From Elephas maximus indicus (Eukaryota; Chordata; Mammalia; Proboscidea; Elephantidae): a stretch of 64,000 bases of DNA. The notes under the pieces were generated by a model. That model had not been told where the DNA came from. It saw only the letters and a list, made by a program, of their open reading frames with translations, and ran no database searches. This document shows positions 35,991 to 48,596 of the stretch, one piece after another; positions within the stretch are counted from its first letter, which is position 1; every line of letters starts with the position of its first letter. The position numbers and the translations under genes were made by a program. The stretch lies in assembly GCF_024166365.1 (NCBI RefSeq), contig NC_064823.1:16548924-16612923 (forward strand), given 5' to 3'.

Positions 35991-36608
35991 ACTCTAAGAA
36001 ACTTGAAGTCTTGTTCAAAATTTATTTTTCTATCCCAGTTTCCCCTAACTACACTGGTAAGCTTTTATTTTCAAAGTTATAGTCTTCATTTCAGATGATT
36101 TTTATGAAATGTCTGTGAGAGAAAAGGATCTTGCAGAATAGAATTGAACTCAATTCAACAGCAACAGAATTCTTTATTCCCTCTCTACAACATAATGCTT
36201 CTTGAATCTCCTAGTGCTAGATACACGCGTGCCTTCTCAATTATTTGTTTCTCATTATGTAAAGAAAATTAACCAAAGTAATTCTGACTGAAAGAAAGGA
36301 AAGCAAAATTTGGAGCCAAGGAAAAATTACTGTAAGCATTAAAGGCTATAGGTTTAAACAGCCATTTGGAATACTATGCCAACATAAAAGCCAAAGAAAT
36401 TCATCTGCACAAAAGTTTAAAACTCCACATGTTCAGTGGTATGATTGTTCTTTTGCTCCTAAGTATTCTCAAATTATGTCTAGCTCTGAGCTATTTTTGC
36501 TTAGAAAAAGAGTTGGAACAATTTTTTTAATGCATTATGTTGAGTTTCCTTTCTTTCTTTCTTTTTAAATAGACTGCGTTCTCGCTGTGGGGCTGGGGGG
36601 AGGGAGGT
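35991..36608. other. No feature recognised
   Basis: A+T-rich unique sequence without recognisable elements. Confidence 0.45.
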
Positions 36609-36725
36609 AGTGTGCTTCCATAAAGATTTACAGCCTTGAACACTCTGTGGGGCAGTTCTACTCTGTCCTATAGGCCCTCTATGAGTCGAAATCGACTCGA
36701 TGGCAATATTTTGTTTGTTTTTGTT
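36609..36725 (+). mobile_element. AfroSINE, 5'-truncated
   Basis: It begins in the middle segment (gcttccataaagatttacag), contains ggggcagttctactctgtcc and the tail atgagtcgaaatcgactcga, and ends in tttgtttgttttt. Confidence 0.88.
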
Positions 36726-37144
36726 TTTTAGTGTTCTTCCTACTATCCCCAAATGGCCAAATGCATTCCTTTGGTAATTTGAACATTTCAAGTAAAATGT
36801 CACCTTTAGTAAAAATTTGGAGTACCAAATCATATTTATTTTTAGTGGAAAATTTCAGTTGTTATGTTATATATAGTTTAAAAATACTAAATGCCAACAA
36901 GAAAATTCTCATTTGCAGTACAAAATAAAACAAATATGAGTGGACAAGTAACGCATTTTTTTAAAATTCTAGTATACAAATATTCTGTGGTATTGAATGT
37001 CTTAAGAGCGATTTTCATTTATAAAACCCATTTTGAATAAAAAGTGAAGTTTTAATGCAAAATAAACCATACACGACATTCTAGGCACCCTAATGCACAA
37101 CAGTTAGTGTAATTATGATGTTAACCCCTTTCTAAAACAGCTGA

Positions 37145-38010
37145 ACACTTAATTGTGCTCATGAGGAACGTGTACATAGATCAAGAGGCAGTCTCTCAAA
37201 GAGACAAGGGGATACTGTGTGGTTTAAAGTCAGGAAAGGCGTGCGTCAGGGTTGTATCCTTTCATCGTACTTATTCAATCTGCATGCTGATCAAATCGTC
37301 TGAACATCTGGACTATACGAAGAAGAATATGGCATCAGGATTGGAGGAAGACTCATTAACAACCTGTGATATTCAATGACACAACCTTTGAAAGCAAAGA
37401 GGACTTGAAGCACTTAGGATGAAGATCAAAGACTACAGTCTTCTATGGATTACACTTCAACATAAAGAAAGTAAAAATCCTCACAACTGAACCAATAAGC
37501 AACATCATGATAAACAGAGAAAAAATTGAAGGTGTCAAGGATTTCATTTTACTTGGATCCACAATCAACACCCGTGGCAGCAGCAGTCAAGAAATCAAAC
37601 GACACATTGCAATGGGCAAATCTGCTGCAAAAGACTTCTTTAAAGTGTTCAAAAGCAAGAATGTCACTTTAAGGACTAAGGTGTGCCTGACCCAAGCCAT
37701 GGTGCATGGTGTTTTCAGTTGCCTCACATGCATGTGAAAGCTGGGCAATGAATGAGGAAGACAGAAGAAGAACTGATGCCTTTGGGCATGTTATCAGGAG
37801 GGATCAGTCCCTGAAAAAGGACATGATGCTTGGTAAAGCAGGGGTCAGCGAAAAACAGTAAGACCGTCAGTGAGATGGATTGACGTAGCGACTACAAAAA
37901 TGAGCTTAAGCATAACAAAGAACACGAGGATGGTGCAGGGGCAGTGTTTCGTTCTGTTGTACACAGGGTCACTATGAGTCGAAAGCCACTTGATGACACC
38001 TAACAACAAC
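37145..38010 (+). mobile_element. 5'-truncated RTE LINE with target-site duplication
   Basis: A perfect 11-bp duplication aaaacagctga flanks the insert (37134-37144, 38011-38021) and the element ends in caacaac repeats. Translated in three frames it gives RT and C-terminal pieces: GVRQGC (about 37238), EEYGIRIGGRLINNL (37324-37368), IEGVKDFILLGSTINT (37525) and QEIKRHIAMGKSAAKDFFKV (37587). The YADD segment that should follow RLINNL is corrupted, and a stretch near 37745 (between the CESWTMN and FGHV regions) is deleted. Confidence 0.93.
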
Positions 38011-38021
38011 AAAACAGCTGA

Positions 38022-41000
38022 TGTTTACCAAATTCTCAACTGTTTCATCCGTTTTTCTTGTTAGAAGCCATCCAATCGGCATGGGTGCTTCATCTGCTTC
38101 CTATTAAATTTGTGAAATTCTCATTTGATCCTAGAACTACATAGAACAGAATTCAGCCTGATGATTTTTCCTTTTTAATCGGGTGTTCACAGAGGAATGT
38201 TATATCACCTAGAGTAACAAGGTGGTATAACTTGGCCAAAATGCTATGAGCTCCAAAAGGGAAAACTAAATTTCTCTGAACTGGAAGAAATAAGCTTCTA
38301 AAAATCAATAAAAGAACAGATAAAACTTTTAATGGACCTGTTTTACTTAGTTATACAAACTGTTCTTCAAAGATTTCTTTTTAAAATTCTTCTATAGGAA
38401 AATCACTAATAATTTTCAAATGATAACAGGAAAACAATCTGTACTAAAGTTAGGGCTGAACTGTGTCACAATTAGAGAACTGTATTTTCTATGTCTTCTA
38501 TCTGCATCTGTAAAGGAAAAGTGATGTACAGACTTGAGCAATTACGTGGCGTCAATGGAATCAATGTAAATACACAGCCTGGATAACTAGGCCTAAAAAT
38601 TCCATTCTACAACATTTCTTCAATTACAGGGTTTGAAATTTTCACCCAGCTTTTTTCAAATAATTGCTTTTATTTCTACCTTGCCTATGTAGCCACAGCC
38701 CTAAAAGAAAGTCAATAACGCATGTAGGCTTCTGTAGCCATTTTTTTATCCTTCTGATAAATACACTTGAAGTTATATTTTTTCATATCTAATAATAATA
38801 CCAAGTTACAATCTTTTCAAAGATTTTAGTTGTAGATGAGCAGAAAAGTGATAAAAATCAAACTGGTGCCATTCTCCTTGTGGGGGGATCAGCTTACTTT
38901 TTATAGAGCATAAAGAAGGTCAAAAAAGTTAAATTATTGGCTTTATCTAATGAGATTCAAATCTAGCTAATATCGTTCTATATGCATATTAAAATCATGG
39001 GGGGCAGTGTTTGGAATTTAGGGTAATATATATGTAGCTATTGATAAAAAGTTGCTTTATAGAATTAAAAAACGAGGCTGTTTATAATCTGAATTTATTC
39101 ATATATATATCCCCTAGGTAGTCTGGTAATCCTATGCAATACGTATCCCATACATATCAATTTAAATAGGATTTAATGCATGGCATTCTTACCCAATTAA
39201 GATGTAAAATAATAATTAAATTTCAAAGTATAGGAAAAACAGCTCGATGTTACATAAAGCCTCCTACATACAATTCTTTCTTACCCCATTAAGATGTAAA
39301 ATAATATTTAAATTTCAACTATGTCTTATTTGTAATTATAGTATAGAACAAAGTAGGACAATAAAGCTTGACATTACATAAAGTCTCCTACACACATTTC
39401 AAGCTACTAGAATAGTGATACAGACATTCTTATAAGAATAATAAAGAATCTGAATTTGGAAAAGAAAAAGTTACGAGACCCTCATTGAGTTTATAATGCT
39501 ATAAAGCTTGTCCCACTGTAGAACAAGGTGATCTCTGAAATTACAAGGCAGTGAATCTGGGACTATAAAAAGGAAATATTACTTCATAACCTTTAGTTAA
39601 CCTGTAGCTACAGTTCCACAGGAGGTCATAAAATCAAGTTCTGTGGTTAGATTTAAAAGCTGGATAATTTTATAGCCACTCATTATATCAGAGTTCAAGT
39701 TCATTGCCTTCAGCGACTGGAATAGAATTCTTCACTCATTCGCACCGGTGGACTACTAGGTGTGAAGGTACGTGGAACTATATACTGTCTTAAATGTTAA
39801 ATATTGGTTCCTTGGAGTCAAATAACACCACTTACCACATGAGCCTCCTTTCTAAACTGGTTAGGAGTGGTGAAGGAGAGTAGAGGCGGCAGGAAGCTGC
39901 TTTCACGAGCCAAAATTTATGTATAGTTCCCTTATGGAGTTTGTCCATGGACTTACAGGTCCGCACGCTCGGTAAGCATGCATGTGTTAAAACGCTGTCA
40001 TCAGCTGGCTGCTAGCTTCTCGTTTCTAGGTTCTTTTGTTTTGCAGGAGCTTCCATTTCAAGCTCAGTCTTCACTTCCCAGGATGCCCTTTCTTCTCTAC
40101 GTGGTGCTTTAGCTTGGAGGGTATTGCCTGTATCTATCATCTGCTTAAAAAATACAAATTACAATACTCTATCTATTTAAACTTTTAAATTGCCTTTTAA
40201 AATATACTGCCCTTTCATCTTTAAACATTTTCTTAAGTTGCTATTTCCCGCTTCTTTCGCCTCTTGCTTAGCTGCCTTCTAAAAAATGCAAAAATCTTAT
40301 ACACAGGTGTTGTATCCATATCAACCCTTGTGTGTTTTATAGCACCTCAGTAAATATCTGTGGCATGAAGAAATAACAGAATGAAGGAGGTTTGATGTTT
40401 ATGTAGGCGTAGGCTTCCTTGGACAGTAATGCGTGCTAAGCAATACTGTGTGGCACACACATCACCAATATCTTTTTATAATTCTTACTTCTTGTCTTTT
40501 AGCCAGCACTTGTGTTTCTTCTTGATGACTTGTGAAAAGAAAATAAAAAGAAAGAAAGCAAATTAATCTCTACCAAACACACAGTTTTTAGATGCAGGAT
40601 TCATGTAAAAGAAATACTACAATAAAAATAGATGAATAGAAGAATGCTGACACTGTCATTACTTGAAACACAGTTTTGTGTTGTCTCTGGGTAGAGTTGA
40701 ATAAAGTACCAAAAATACCATTTTGTTAACCTGCTTCTTCCATCTAGTGGCAAAAAGCAGTAAGAAACAATGTCCTAGAAAAATACCATGGTCAAATGTT
40801 TCTAAATATCTTTTAGAGAAATGGTAAGAGTCTAGCATCTAAGGTTTAAATTATAAGTACATAAAAATTATTTTTAAAAAAATTTTAGCAGATAGGTAGT
40901 GTTTAGTTAAGAGAGGGGCCGAAGTTACTTTAACAAAGATATCTGTTACATATACACAGGTATATATCGCCAGACAGTACGTTGGGATGGATTTGCAATG

Positions 41001-41170
41001 ATATAAATAGTTATATGTCTGTACCAAATAGTTGCATAACTATTTAGAATTCTGTTGCTTCCTCAGCTATATGGCATATGCTGCTGTGCTATCATAGATA
41101 TCAAGAGATATAATTGAGAGCCCCTGAAATTGACCTATGCCATTGGAATTACCAGTTAAAATATTTTTAC
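38022..41170. other. No gene recognised
   Basis: Three kilobases of A+T-rich unique sequence with one imperfect duplication (39186-39400, listed separately). No exon or RNA gene is recognised. Confidence 0.5.
39186..39400. repeat. Imperfect tandem duplication, ~90-115 bp
   Basis: The order ttcttaccc-attaagatgtaa, aataat-attaaatttcaa, acattacataaag-ctcctaca occurs twice in the same direction (39186-39272 and 39276-39395). The second unit has an extra ~25 bases in the middle. Confidence 0.78.
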
Positions 41171-41437
41171 AATAATGGGCAGTGAGGGGACCTCATACCA
41201 CCAAGACAGCAGTGCCAGGAGCAGAGTGCATCCTTTGGACCCAGGGTCCCTGCTTGGAGAAGCTCCTATTCCAGGGGAAGATTGATGAGAAGGCTGATAG
41301 AGAGAGAAAGCCTTCCCCTGGAGCTGATGCCCTAAATTTGGACTTCTAGCCTACTAGACTGTGAGAAAATAAATATCTTTTTGTTAAAGCCACCTACTTG
41401 TGGTATTTCTGTTATAGCAGCGCTAAATGACTAAGAC

Positions 41438-42344
41438 AGAATTTGGTACTGAGAGAATGAGGTGCTGCTCTAACAGATACCTAAAATGTGGAAGCAGTTT
41501 TGAAACTGTGAATGGATAGAGGAGTGGCAACAACACAGGACCAGCAGTAGCAGAACCAGCAGACCAGCACCAGACGGCACAGGAGCTGACCCATGGAGTG
41601 AGAGAGCTGAGTGCCTGTGCACAGGAGCTTTCCTGGTGGAGTGGGGTGCCTCCAGGCACTTATCGGTGGAGCTACAGAGCTTTGGGATGCTTGCACCACC
41701 AGGGCAGATGGGGGCATGAGGCCCAAGGAGCCGAGAGGCCAAGAAATCAGGAAGCAGAGGCTGAAGAGATAAGGAACACAAGAAGCCGAGCTGCCCCAGT
41801 CTCAAAAGGTTAGGTCAAGACCTCTGGGGTTTCAAAGGGTGCAGACATGGCCTCTGGTGTTTCTGAGAGTGGAGTCGCCACTCAAATGGACTAGAAGAAT
41901 GGCGCCTAAGCCAAGGGAGCAGAGTAGCTGTCCTAGTGGACCTGGAAGGTAGAGCTGAAGCCCAGGGCCAAGGAGCCTCCACTCAGAATTGGGACAGTAT
42001 GACCAATACCTAGAGTTTGGAGGGCAGGGCCATTGTATAAGTTGTCTCAGAGAACAGAGGATTATTTTCGAAGCTTTGAGGGCTAATGTAATGTGTTCTG
42101 CTGACTGGCATGGTGCCTGTTATCCCTTCTTTTCCTCCAGCTTCTCCTGTTTGTAATGGAAATGTCTAGCTTGTGTTTGCCATTGTACTTTGGAAACAGA
42201 TAACTTGTATTCTAGATTTTACAGTTGAAGAGGAATTTTTAGATTTTGGACTTGGAGCTGATTTAAGACTTTTGCTATGATATGATGGGGAGAATGTGTC
42301 TTACATGTAGCAAGGGCATGAATTTGGGGGAGCCAAGGGTGAAA
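41438..42344 (+). other. MaLR-type internal region, non-coding
   Basis: It starts gaatttggtactgagagaat, a sequence typical just inside MaLR 5' LTRs, and ends in a purine-rich tract (tttgggggagccaagggtga) where the polypurine tract should be. About 900 bases, no long frame of its own; open frames near 41470-41813 are not retroviral genes. Confidence 0.6.
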
Positions 42345-42541
42345 TCTCATGGATTGAATTGTGTCTTCCCAAAATATGTGTGTCAATTTGGTTAGGCCAT
42401 GGTTCCCAGTATCACGTGGTTGTCCTCCATTTTTATGTTAAAGAGGATTAGGGTGACATTGTAACACCCTTACTGAGGTTACATCCCTGATCCTATGTAA
42501 AGGGAGTTTCCCTGGGGTGTGGTCTGCACCACCTTTTATCT

Positions 42542-42579
42542 TATAAGAGATAAAAGGGAAGCGAAGCAAACAGAGAGTG
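42542..42579 (+). promoter_or_regulatory. LTR core promoter: TATA box and inferred start
   Basis: The run cttataagagataaaaggg holds overlapping TATA-like boxes. The base where the upstream R copy begins corresponds to 42579, giving TATA-to-start spacing of about 30. The start site is inferred from the structure of the element. Confidence 0.6.
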
Positions 42580-42967
42580 GGGACCTCATACCACCAAGAA
42601 AGCAGCACCAAGAGCAGAACTTGTCCTTTGGACCCAGGGGTCCTACATGGAGAAGCTCCTAGTCTGGGGGAAGATTGATGAGAAGGCCAACAGGGAGAGA
42701 CAGCCTTCCCCTGGAGCCGACACCCTGAATTTGGACTTCTAGCCTACCAGACTGTGAGAAAATAAATTTCTCTTTCTTAAAGCCAAAAAATAATAATAAC
42801 AATGGGCAGTGAAATACTTCATGACCTGAGGCATGGGGTCAGTTAAAGGAGGGTAAGGTACAAAGTTTAAAGGAGGCAGAATCATTCCTCTGCATTGTTA
42901 GACTTGCTTCAAAGACATTAATAAATAAAAAAGAAAAAAAAAAAGCAATATACAGCCTAATTATTGT

Positions 42968-43544
42968 GATCATTAAGATTATGTGCCAACTTGGCTGGGC
43001 CATGATTCTCAGTGGTTTGGCAGTTATGATATAGCCTGGCAGTCACACAATGTTGTGATCACTTCCATGATGAGATTTGATATAATGTGATCACCTCCAT
43101 GATGTGATCTGCTGTGAGTAGCCAGTCAGTTGAAGGGGAGTTTCCTTCTGAATGTGGGTTGCACTGAATATAAGTGGACTCTCTGGCAAGGCTCATGGGC
43201 TTTTGGTCCCTCTGGATCCTGCAGCTGGCTCCTATTTGTCTGACCTCCAGCTCTTGGGACTTGAGCTAACAGCTCATCTGCAGCTTTGCCTGCCAATCTT
43301 GGGATTCCTCAACCTTCACAGCCCGTAAGCAACAGCCCTGCTGTCTGACCTGCCAATCTTGGGTTCACCAGCCCCTGTGAATACGTGAATCGGGAGAAGC
43401 CTCTACCCTGACCAATGGACTTGGGATGTTCCAGCCTCTACAATCCTGTGAGCCCTTTCCTTAATATAAATCTCTCTCTGTATATGTATACATATATTTG
43501 TACACTTTCCTGGTTTTGCTTCTCTAAAGAACCCGGCCTAAGGC
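42968..43544 (+). mobile_element. Solo LTR, ERVL/MaLR type
   Basis: The unit begins tgatcattaagattatgtgc, caacttggctgggccatgat, has aatataag as possible TATA, and ends with tctctaaagaacccggccta. A 5-bp duplication tattg flanks it (42963-42967, 43545-43549). It shares its first and last segments with ERVL-type LTRs such as the one at 50119-51722. An internal duplication (gatcac-tccatgatg) lies at 43056-43110. Confidence 0.78.
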
Positions 43545-43549
43545 TATTG

Positions 43550-44700
43550 TGCATTCTCTGCACTCTCAAAGACCACCAGCTTCTCCCTAATACATGAGGT
43601 TTGACTGCCCTCTAAGGCTTTCTGTTTGCCTCACTGCAGATATAATTAATGTTTTAGAAGTTAAATGTGGGTTATACAGATGTGGAAAGAAAGTTCTCAA
43701 AGTCAGTAAGCTTTTCTCCTTCCCCCATTCATGTGAAGCAATAAAAAATGTTTAATGGTACTCTAAGTTAAGACCTGTCAAAGCCATTAAATATGTTAAG
43801 ACTATAGGGAAAATGTAAAGTATAAACTCTTCATGAATATTTCAAAATCTGTATTTTTTTATTAAAAGAAGACAAAACTTGTTTGTTTCCTAATTTTCAA
43901 GGGGGGAAAAACCCTGCCTTGACCCCAGAGAAAATTTGGGTATGATAGAATTAGCCGTTGGTTTCTCTCCTCCCACTAGCCACCCTCCTGTCTCAAACGG
44001 AAGCAGGTTATGTTTTTATCTTCTGCTGTGTGTGAGGGTGGGGTGGGGGACAGGGGATGTGCATAGAGAGGAGGATGAGGCAAAGAAGATAGGGGTATCT
44101 GGTGGCCCCATCTGGGGATCAGGGAGGCAGAAATTGGTTTCCATGCCCTCAGTGTTCTTGTGACCAATCTCTCAGGATGGGTCCAAGACAATGGTGCCAA
44201 CTAAATGGGAATTTACTAAAACCGCTGTCATTGTCTAGCTGTCCCAGCAACCACAGGACCCAGAAGCCGCCCCTGCAATAATTAAATTGGCACAAACAAC
44301 TGTTACCACAGGGCACCAACAAGAGTCAGGAAGAGGATGGCATATGGTGGCTCAGCAAGACTACTGGCACCTGTGGCAGTACCTGGTAATGGTCATTTCA
44401 TTAACTTTACTATCACATATCCCCATATTATAAGCTTTCGAATTGTATGACCCCCCTCTTATGGTACTATATTGTGGGTTCACTAAAACTAGAGTTATTT
44501 AAATTTTTCCTTTGCAGTAAACAAGTTCAGTCCCTCAGAAGCCAATTTCAGGAAACTATATACATAATCACTGGCACTGTTATTTTACCCATTATATTTT
44601 GGGGACCAATCTCAACATCAAGGAGAAGGGAAAAAGTTACAAGGCAATAGCTATGAAAGTGACCACTGGAATATCCTTCCTTGGGCTTGAATTCCAAGTT
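43550..44700. other. No feature recognised
   Basis: Unique sequence, including a G-rich patch at 44030-44130. Open frames (43936-44163 plus; 43976-44200 minus) overlap each other on opposite strands and have no family features. Confidence 0.45.
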
Positions 44701-44821
44701 TTGCTGCTAACCAAAAGGTCGCCAGTTAGAATCCACCAGCTGTTCCTTGGAAACTCTATGGGGCAGCTCTACTCTGCCCTATAGGGTCGCTATGACGCAA
44801 AATCTACTAGACACAACAGGT
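44701..44821 (+). mobile_element. AfroSINE, 5'-truncated
   Basis: It begins at tgctgctaaccaaaaggtcg and contains tggggcagctctactctgcc; the tail after tatgacgcaaaatctac is damaged. Confidence 0.9.
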
Positions 44822-44863
44822 TAATATATAAGTACCTATTTTTTTTTTTTTTTAAGTAGCCCT

Positions 44864-45020
44864 AGGAAACCCTGGTGGCCTAGTGGTAAAGAGCTACGCT
44901 ACTTACCAAAATGTCACCAGTTCGAATCCACCAGGCGCTCCTTGGAAACCCTGTGGGGCAGTTCTACTCTGTCTTTTGGGGTCACTATGAGTCAGAATCC
45001 ACTCAACGGCAACGAGTTAG
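44864..45020 (+). mobile_element. AfroSINE, short subtype, well preserved
   Basis: Head aggaaaccctggtggcctag, a pol III A-box-like tagtggtaaagagct, B-box-like ccagttcgaatccacc, middle tggggcagttctactctgtc and tail gagtcagaatccactcaacg are all present. A poly-T lies just upstream. Confidence 0.94.
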
Positions 45021-45228
45021 GTAGCCCTGGTGGCACACTGGCTAAAACGCTCAGCTGCTAATGAAAAGGTCGGCGGTTCAAAATCACCAGCAGCTCTGCA
45101 CAAGAGATGCAGCAGTCTGCTTCCTCAAAGATTTACAGTCTTGGAAACCTATGGGGCAGTGATACTTTGTCCTATAGGGTCATTATGAGTCAGAATTGAC
45201 TCCATGGTGGTGGGTTTGGTTTGGTTTT
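45021..45228 (+). mobile_element. AfroSINE, long subtype, adjoining the previous one
   Basis: It starts gtagccctggtggcacactg with no gap after the preceding SINE, contains the long-type middle (ctgcttcctcaaagatttac), and ends in gggtttggtttggtttt. Confidence 0.92.
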
Positions 45229-47859
45229 AATATATACCAAGGGTTTTGTAATATATTACCCTGCATAGTGTGATTACCTAGCTCATAAGATTTATACAAT
45301 ATATGTTTGTGAACTTAATTTAAAAGTGACCCCTTTGTGGTAAATGTTGCCTCATCACGGTGTGCTTTTGTTAATAGGCATGATGATTTTTGTAAACAAT
45401 TTTCAAGGCTGTCCTCAAGCCTTTGTGTAGCCAATCGACAATTACAATTAGGTTCCTATTTGCATCTGCGTTTTTTGAAGTTTCCTAGCAAATCTTACCT
45501 GAAAAGTTCAAGATTAATGCAAGAAAACTAAAAAATACATAATTTAAAACAAAATATGTAGATGAGTAAATGAAAAGAAAAAAATCTGTCAAATGATGAA
45601 AAAAGGAAGATAAAATAGATCATTAAAAGCTTCACCACTGACGAGTAGAAGCTATCGTGAATTTCTGGAAATATTACAGCCTATGATTTTTATGAAGCCA
45701 CGAACCCAGAAAGTAAGAGAAAAACTTTCCAGGTCAATCAATTTTCCTGTCCACATGAGAGTCTCAGTGACAGTGAGGCTTAACATGGTAATTTTTTTTA
45801 ATAAAAACATGTAAGACGGAGGCATATTCTCATACTTACATGGAATATATGCAATACTAAACCCCTGTTCAAGGTTTGAAATTGTATTCTTTGTAAGTAA
45901 GGAGGAAGAAAGAAAAAAGGAACTTTTTGTCATGGTTTGCTCACAAATGCATCCGAGATCCAATGAGTACTCACTCTCGTTTACTAAGCCAACTCTTGAT
46001 TATTAGTTTCTCATCTTTAACATGCAGGCTAAGATTCAGACAAAATAATTCTAAAAGGCTCCCAAGACTACAGAAAATACAAGACAACTTGAAAATGTCT
46101 TAGCTCCCTAAATGAAAGCATGTTTCACATACTTGCTTTTTCATTCTAAGTCTACATTTGATTTTAAGAAAAGTCAGGAGTAGTCGATGTGTTCCCAATT
46201 GACTCTTAAACTACTAGACTTTAATGTAAAATTTATTCCCAGAACCTCTCTGTGTCACCCACACCAATCTATACGTCCCTTGAACCAGATTCCAAGCTGG
46301 ACATTCTTCAACGTTTCAAATTGTTCTGGTCACCGTTTCCTAGCTAAAGGGCCTCTGGTAGCCAGCTTTCTTTCTTATCTTTTGAAATGCGATTCTTTTG
46401 CAAAGTTTTCACATATGTTCTTGAAAAATGTTACCCCAACTCAACAACTATTTAAATGCCATCGTTTCGCAATAAAATTCCATTAATTTATCAGAATTAT
46501 TAGCAATTAGAAGTATTTACTTACTAGTATAACCAATATCTGTTTATCTTCTCAATATTAGCTTAAATCTAGGGAAAGGATTTTCAGGAACTCTTGTAGT
46601 CTATAATATCTATTAGAAAGTTTTCTACACTAATTTTACTATAAACACATGGTAAAAAAGGAAAAAAAAATTCTCAAGCAGGATTTTAATAAGGTAGGAA
46701 GAACAGTGAGCTTCCCTTAAAAAGTCACTTCCCTATAGAATTGAAAAAGATAAAAATGAGTCAAATACCTATTTGACCAAGAGTAGAATATAAGACCTCT
46801 GTAGCACACTGAAGTAAGAGTTAGAATCAGAATTGCGTTCATTTTTAAAAGCTAAAATAAAAATAGATTTCTTTTATTATTTATGTAATATAAATTATCT
46901 TATCAAGGTTAAGGTATTAAGTTTTGTCATTTACCAGAAAGTTAATGATTGATATTATTTACCATCCTTGATTGTGTTCATTTTTTGATAATGATGACAG
47001 ATCCATGTGGCAAATACATGGTCTTAACAAGGTGGCAACACCAATATCACACAGTCTATCTCTAAGAAGGCTACTTATTGTCAGTAGAAGCAATACTTAC
47101 TTCTTTTAAGGTTGTTTGTTCTTTAAAAATATCATGACATTATTAATTGAGGGAAATTTTAACTTCTCAATATTTGCTTAAACCTAGAGAAAGCATCTTC
47201 AGGGACTCATACTTGTAGTCAGGCTGTAGTCATCATTATGACACTTAGCTTCTGCACTAAAATTGGGAACAAAACTTCATTATTTAAACTATTTTTATTC
47301 ATTCAAAATTATTTATTTGCCGGTGCAAAGCATCCAGCAGGGAGAAGGAAAATTATGCACAAATCATGTCCCCAAGGAAAAGTTAGTTGGAGAGATAACA
47401 CAACAGCTACATATGAAAATGACAACATTCAGTGAGAAAGATTGGCGTAGAGAAAGTTCTGCGGAATTTGTGAAAAAAGATTTTACTGGTAACAGAACAT
47501 TGAAGATCAAATAAGATATAGGAATGTGGATAAACAAGGCCAGTGGCTCTATTGAGACAATTATTTAGATTTGTCCACCCTACAGAGGGAAATCAAAAAT
47601 AACAAACAAACAAAAGTGGTAATCCCCCTTCTCACTAACCAGAAAATAGCCAGGATTTGTAGTTTAATTCTGAACTTCTTGAGTCTTGTGTTGCAAGGCC
47701 TAAAGTAGAAGGCCTCAAGAACCCAGAATAATTTAACTCCCACCTCCAAGTGTGTGCGTGTGTGTATAAAGGAGATCTGGAAACTAGGAGATGTTTAATG
47801 ACTGAAATATAGCTCCCTTTCATGTTAAGTCCAATAGTTGGATACATGGGACATGTTGC
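45229..47859. other. No gene recognised
   Basis: A+T-rich unique sequence. Open frames at 45652-45963 (minus), 46187-46486 (plus) and 47238-47514 (plus) have no family features. tgtgtgcgtgtgtgtat near 47750 is simple sequence. Confidence 0.45.
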
Positions 47860-48374
47860 CTTTGTCCTTTTCACAGGGATAGTGCCTAAATCCATACTTT
47901 ACCCAGTTTTAATTGACCATGCTAAATGGGAGCCTTTGGAATTACCTGAATCCTTCTTAGTAGTAAACTTTAAACAATACAGAATTCCAAGGGGGAAACA
48001 AGAAACCACTCTTCTAATTAAGGAAACAGTTGAGGTGAGAGTTTTAATTACCACTGACTCCCTTTTTTAGGATTCCTTCTAGCTACTACATAAGGCAGAA
48101 GGTTCCAGGAGGTGAACAATAGAGTATCAAGGAGCAAATAAGGTAATTTCTCTGATTGTGTCATCTATACCTAGTATGGTGAAGACTATACAGGAAGTGC
48201 AACAAGCCACCATAAACCTAATACCTTCTTTTCAAGCCCGATTTCAGAGTCCTGCCAAGCACAGTTAGCATTTTAATAGAATGAAAGTGGGTGTACATTT
48301 ACTGTGTTATCAGAAGGATATTTGAATTTCCTAGTATATTATTATAGTCTAGTGAGATTTTTAGTGAGATAGGA

Positions 48375-48582
48375 AGAGCCTTGGTGGTGGAGTGGTTAAA
48401 GCTCACAGCTACTAAGCAAAAGGTCAGAGGTTCAAACCCACCAGCTGCTCCACAGGAGGAAGATGTGGCAGCCTGTTTCCATAAAGATTAACAGCATTAG
48501 AAACTCTAGGGGGCAGTTCTACTCTGTCCTGTGGAGCCACTATGAGTCAGAATTGACTCAATGGCAACGGGTTTGGTTTTGG
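48375..48582 (+). mobile_element. AfroSINE, long subtype, inside the ERVL pol
   Basis: A perfect 12-bp duplication, agtgagatagga, flanks it (48363-48374, 48583-48594). Head agagccttggtggtggagtg and tail cagaattgactcaatggcaa, then gggtttggttttgg, are clear. A 149-codon open frame (48463-48912) simply spans SINE and ERV sequence. Confidence 0.94.
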
Positions 48583-48596
48583 AGTGAGATAGGAGT

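Larger units (their letters stand above)
41186..42800 (+). mobile_element. Retroposed RNA copy of a MaLR-type LTR element
   Basis: The order is a short LTR end (R-U5, 41186-41437), a non-coding internal part (41438-42344), and an LTR lacking its last ~45 bases (U3-R, 42345-42784) followed by aaaaaataataataac. The left end begins at the base that lies about 30 downstream of the LTR TATA box (ggggacctc, equal to 42579). The right end stops 18-20 bases after aataaa. An imperfect 15-bp duplication flanks it: aataatgggcagtga (41171-41185) and aacaatgggcagtga (42799-42813). These are features of an L1-retroposed transcript rather than of normal LTR-element integration. Confidence 0.82.

Noticed and set aside
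41423..41813. Overlapping open frames on both strands in the MaLR-type element
   Set aside because: This internal region is normally non-coding and the frames show no retroviral features.
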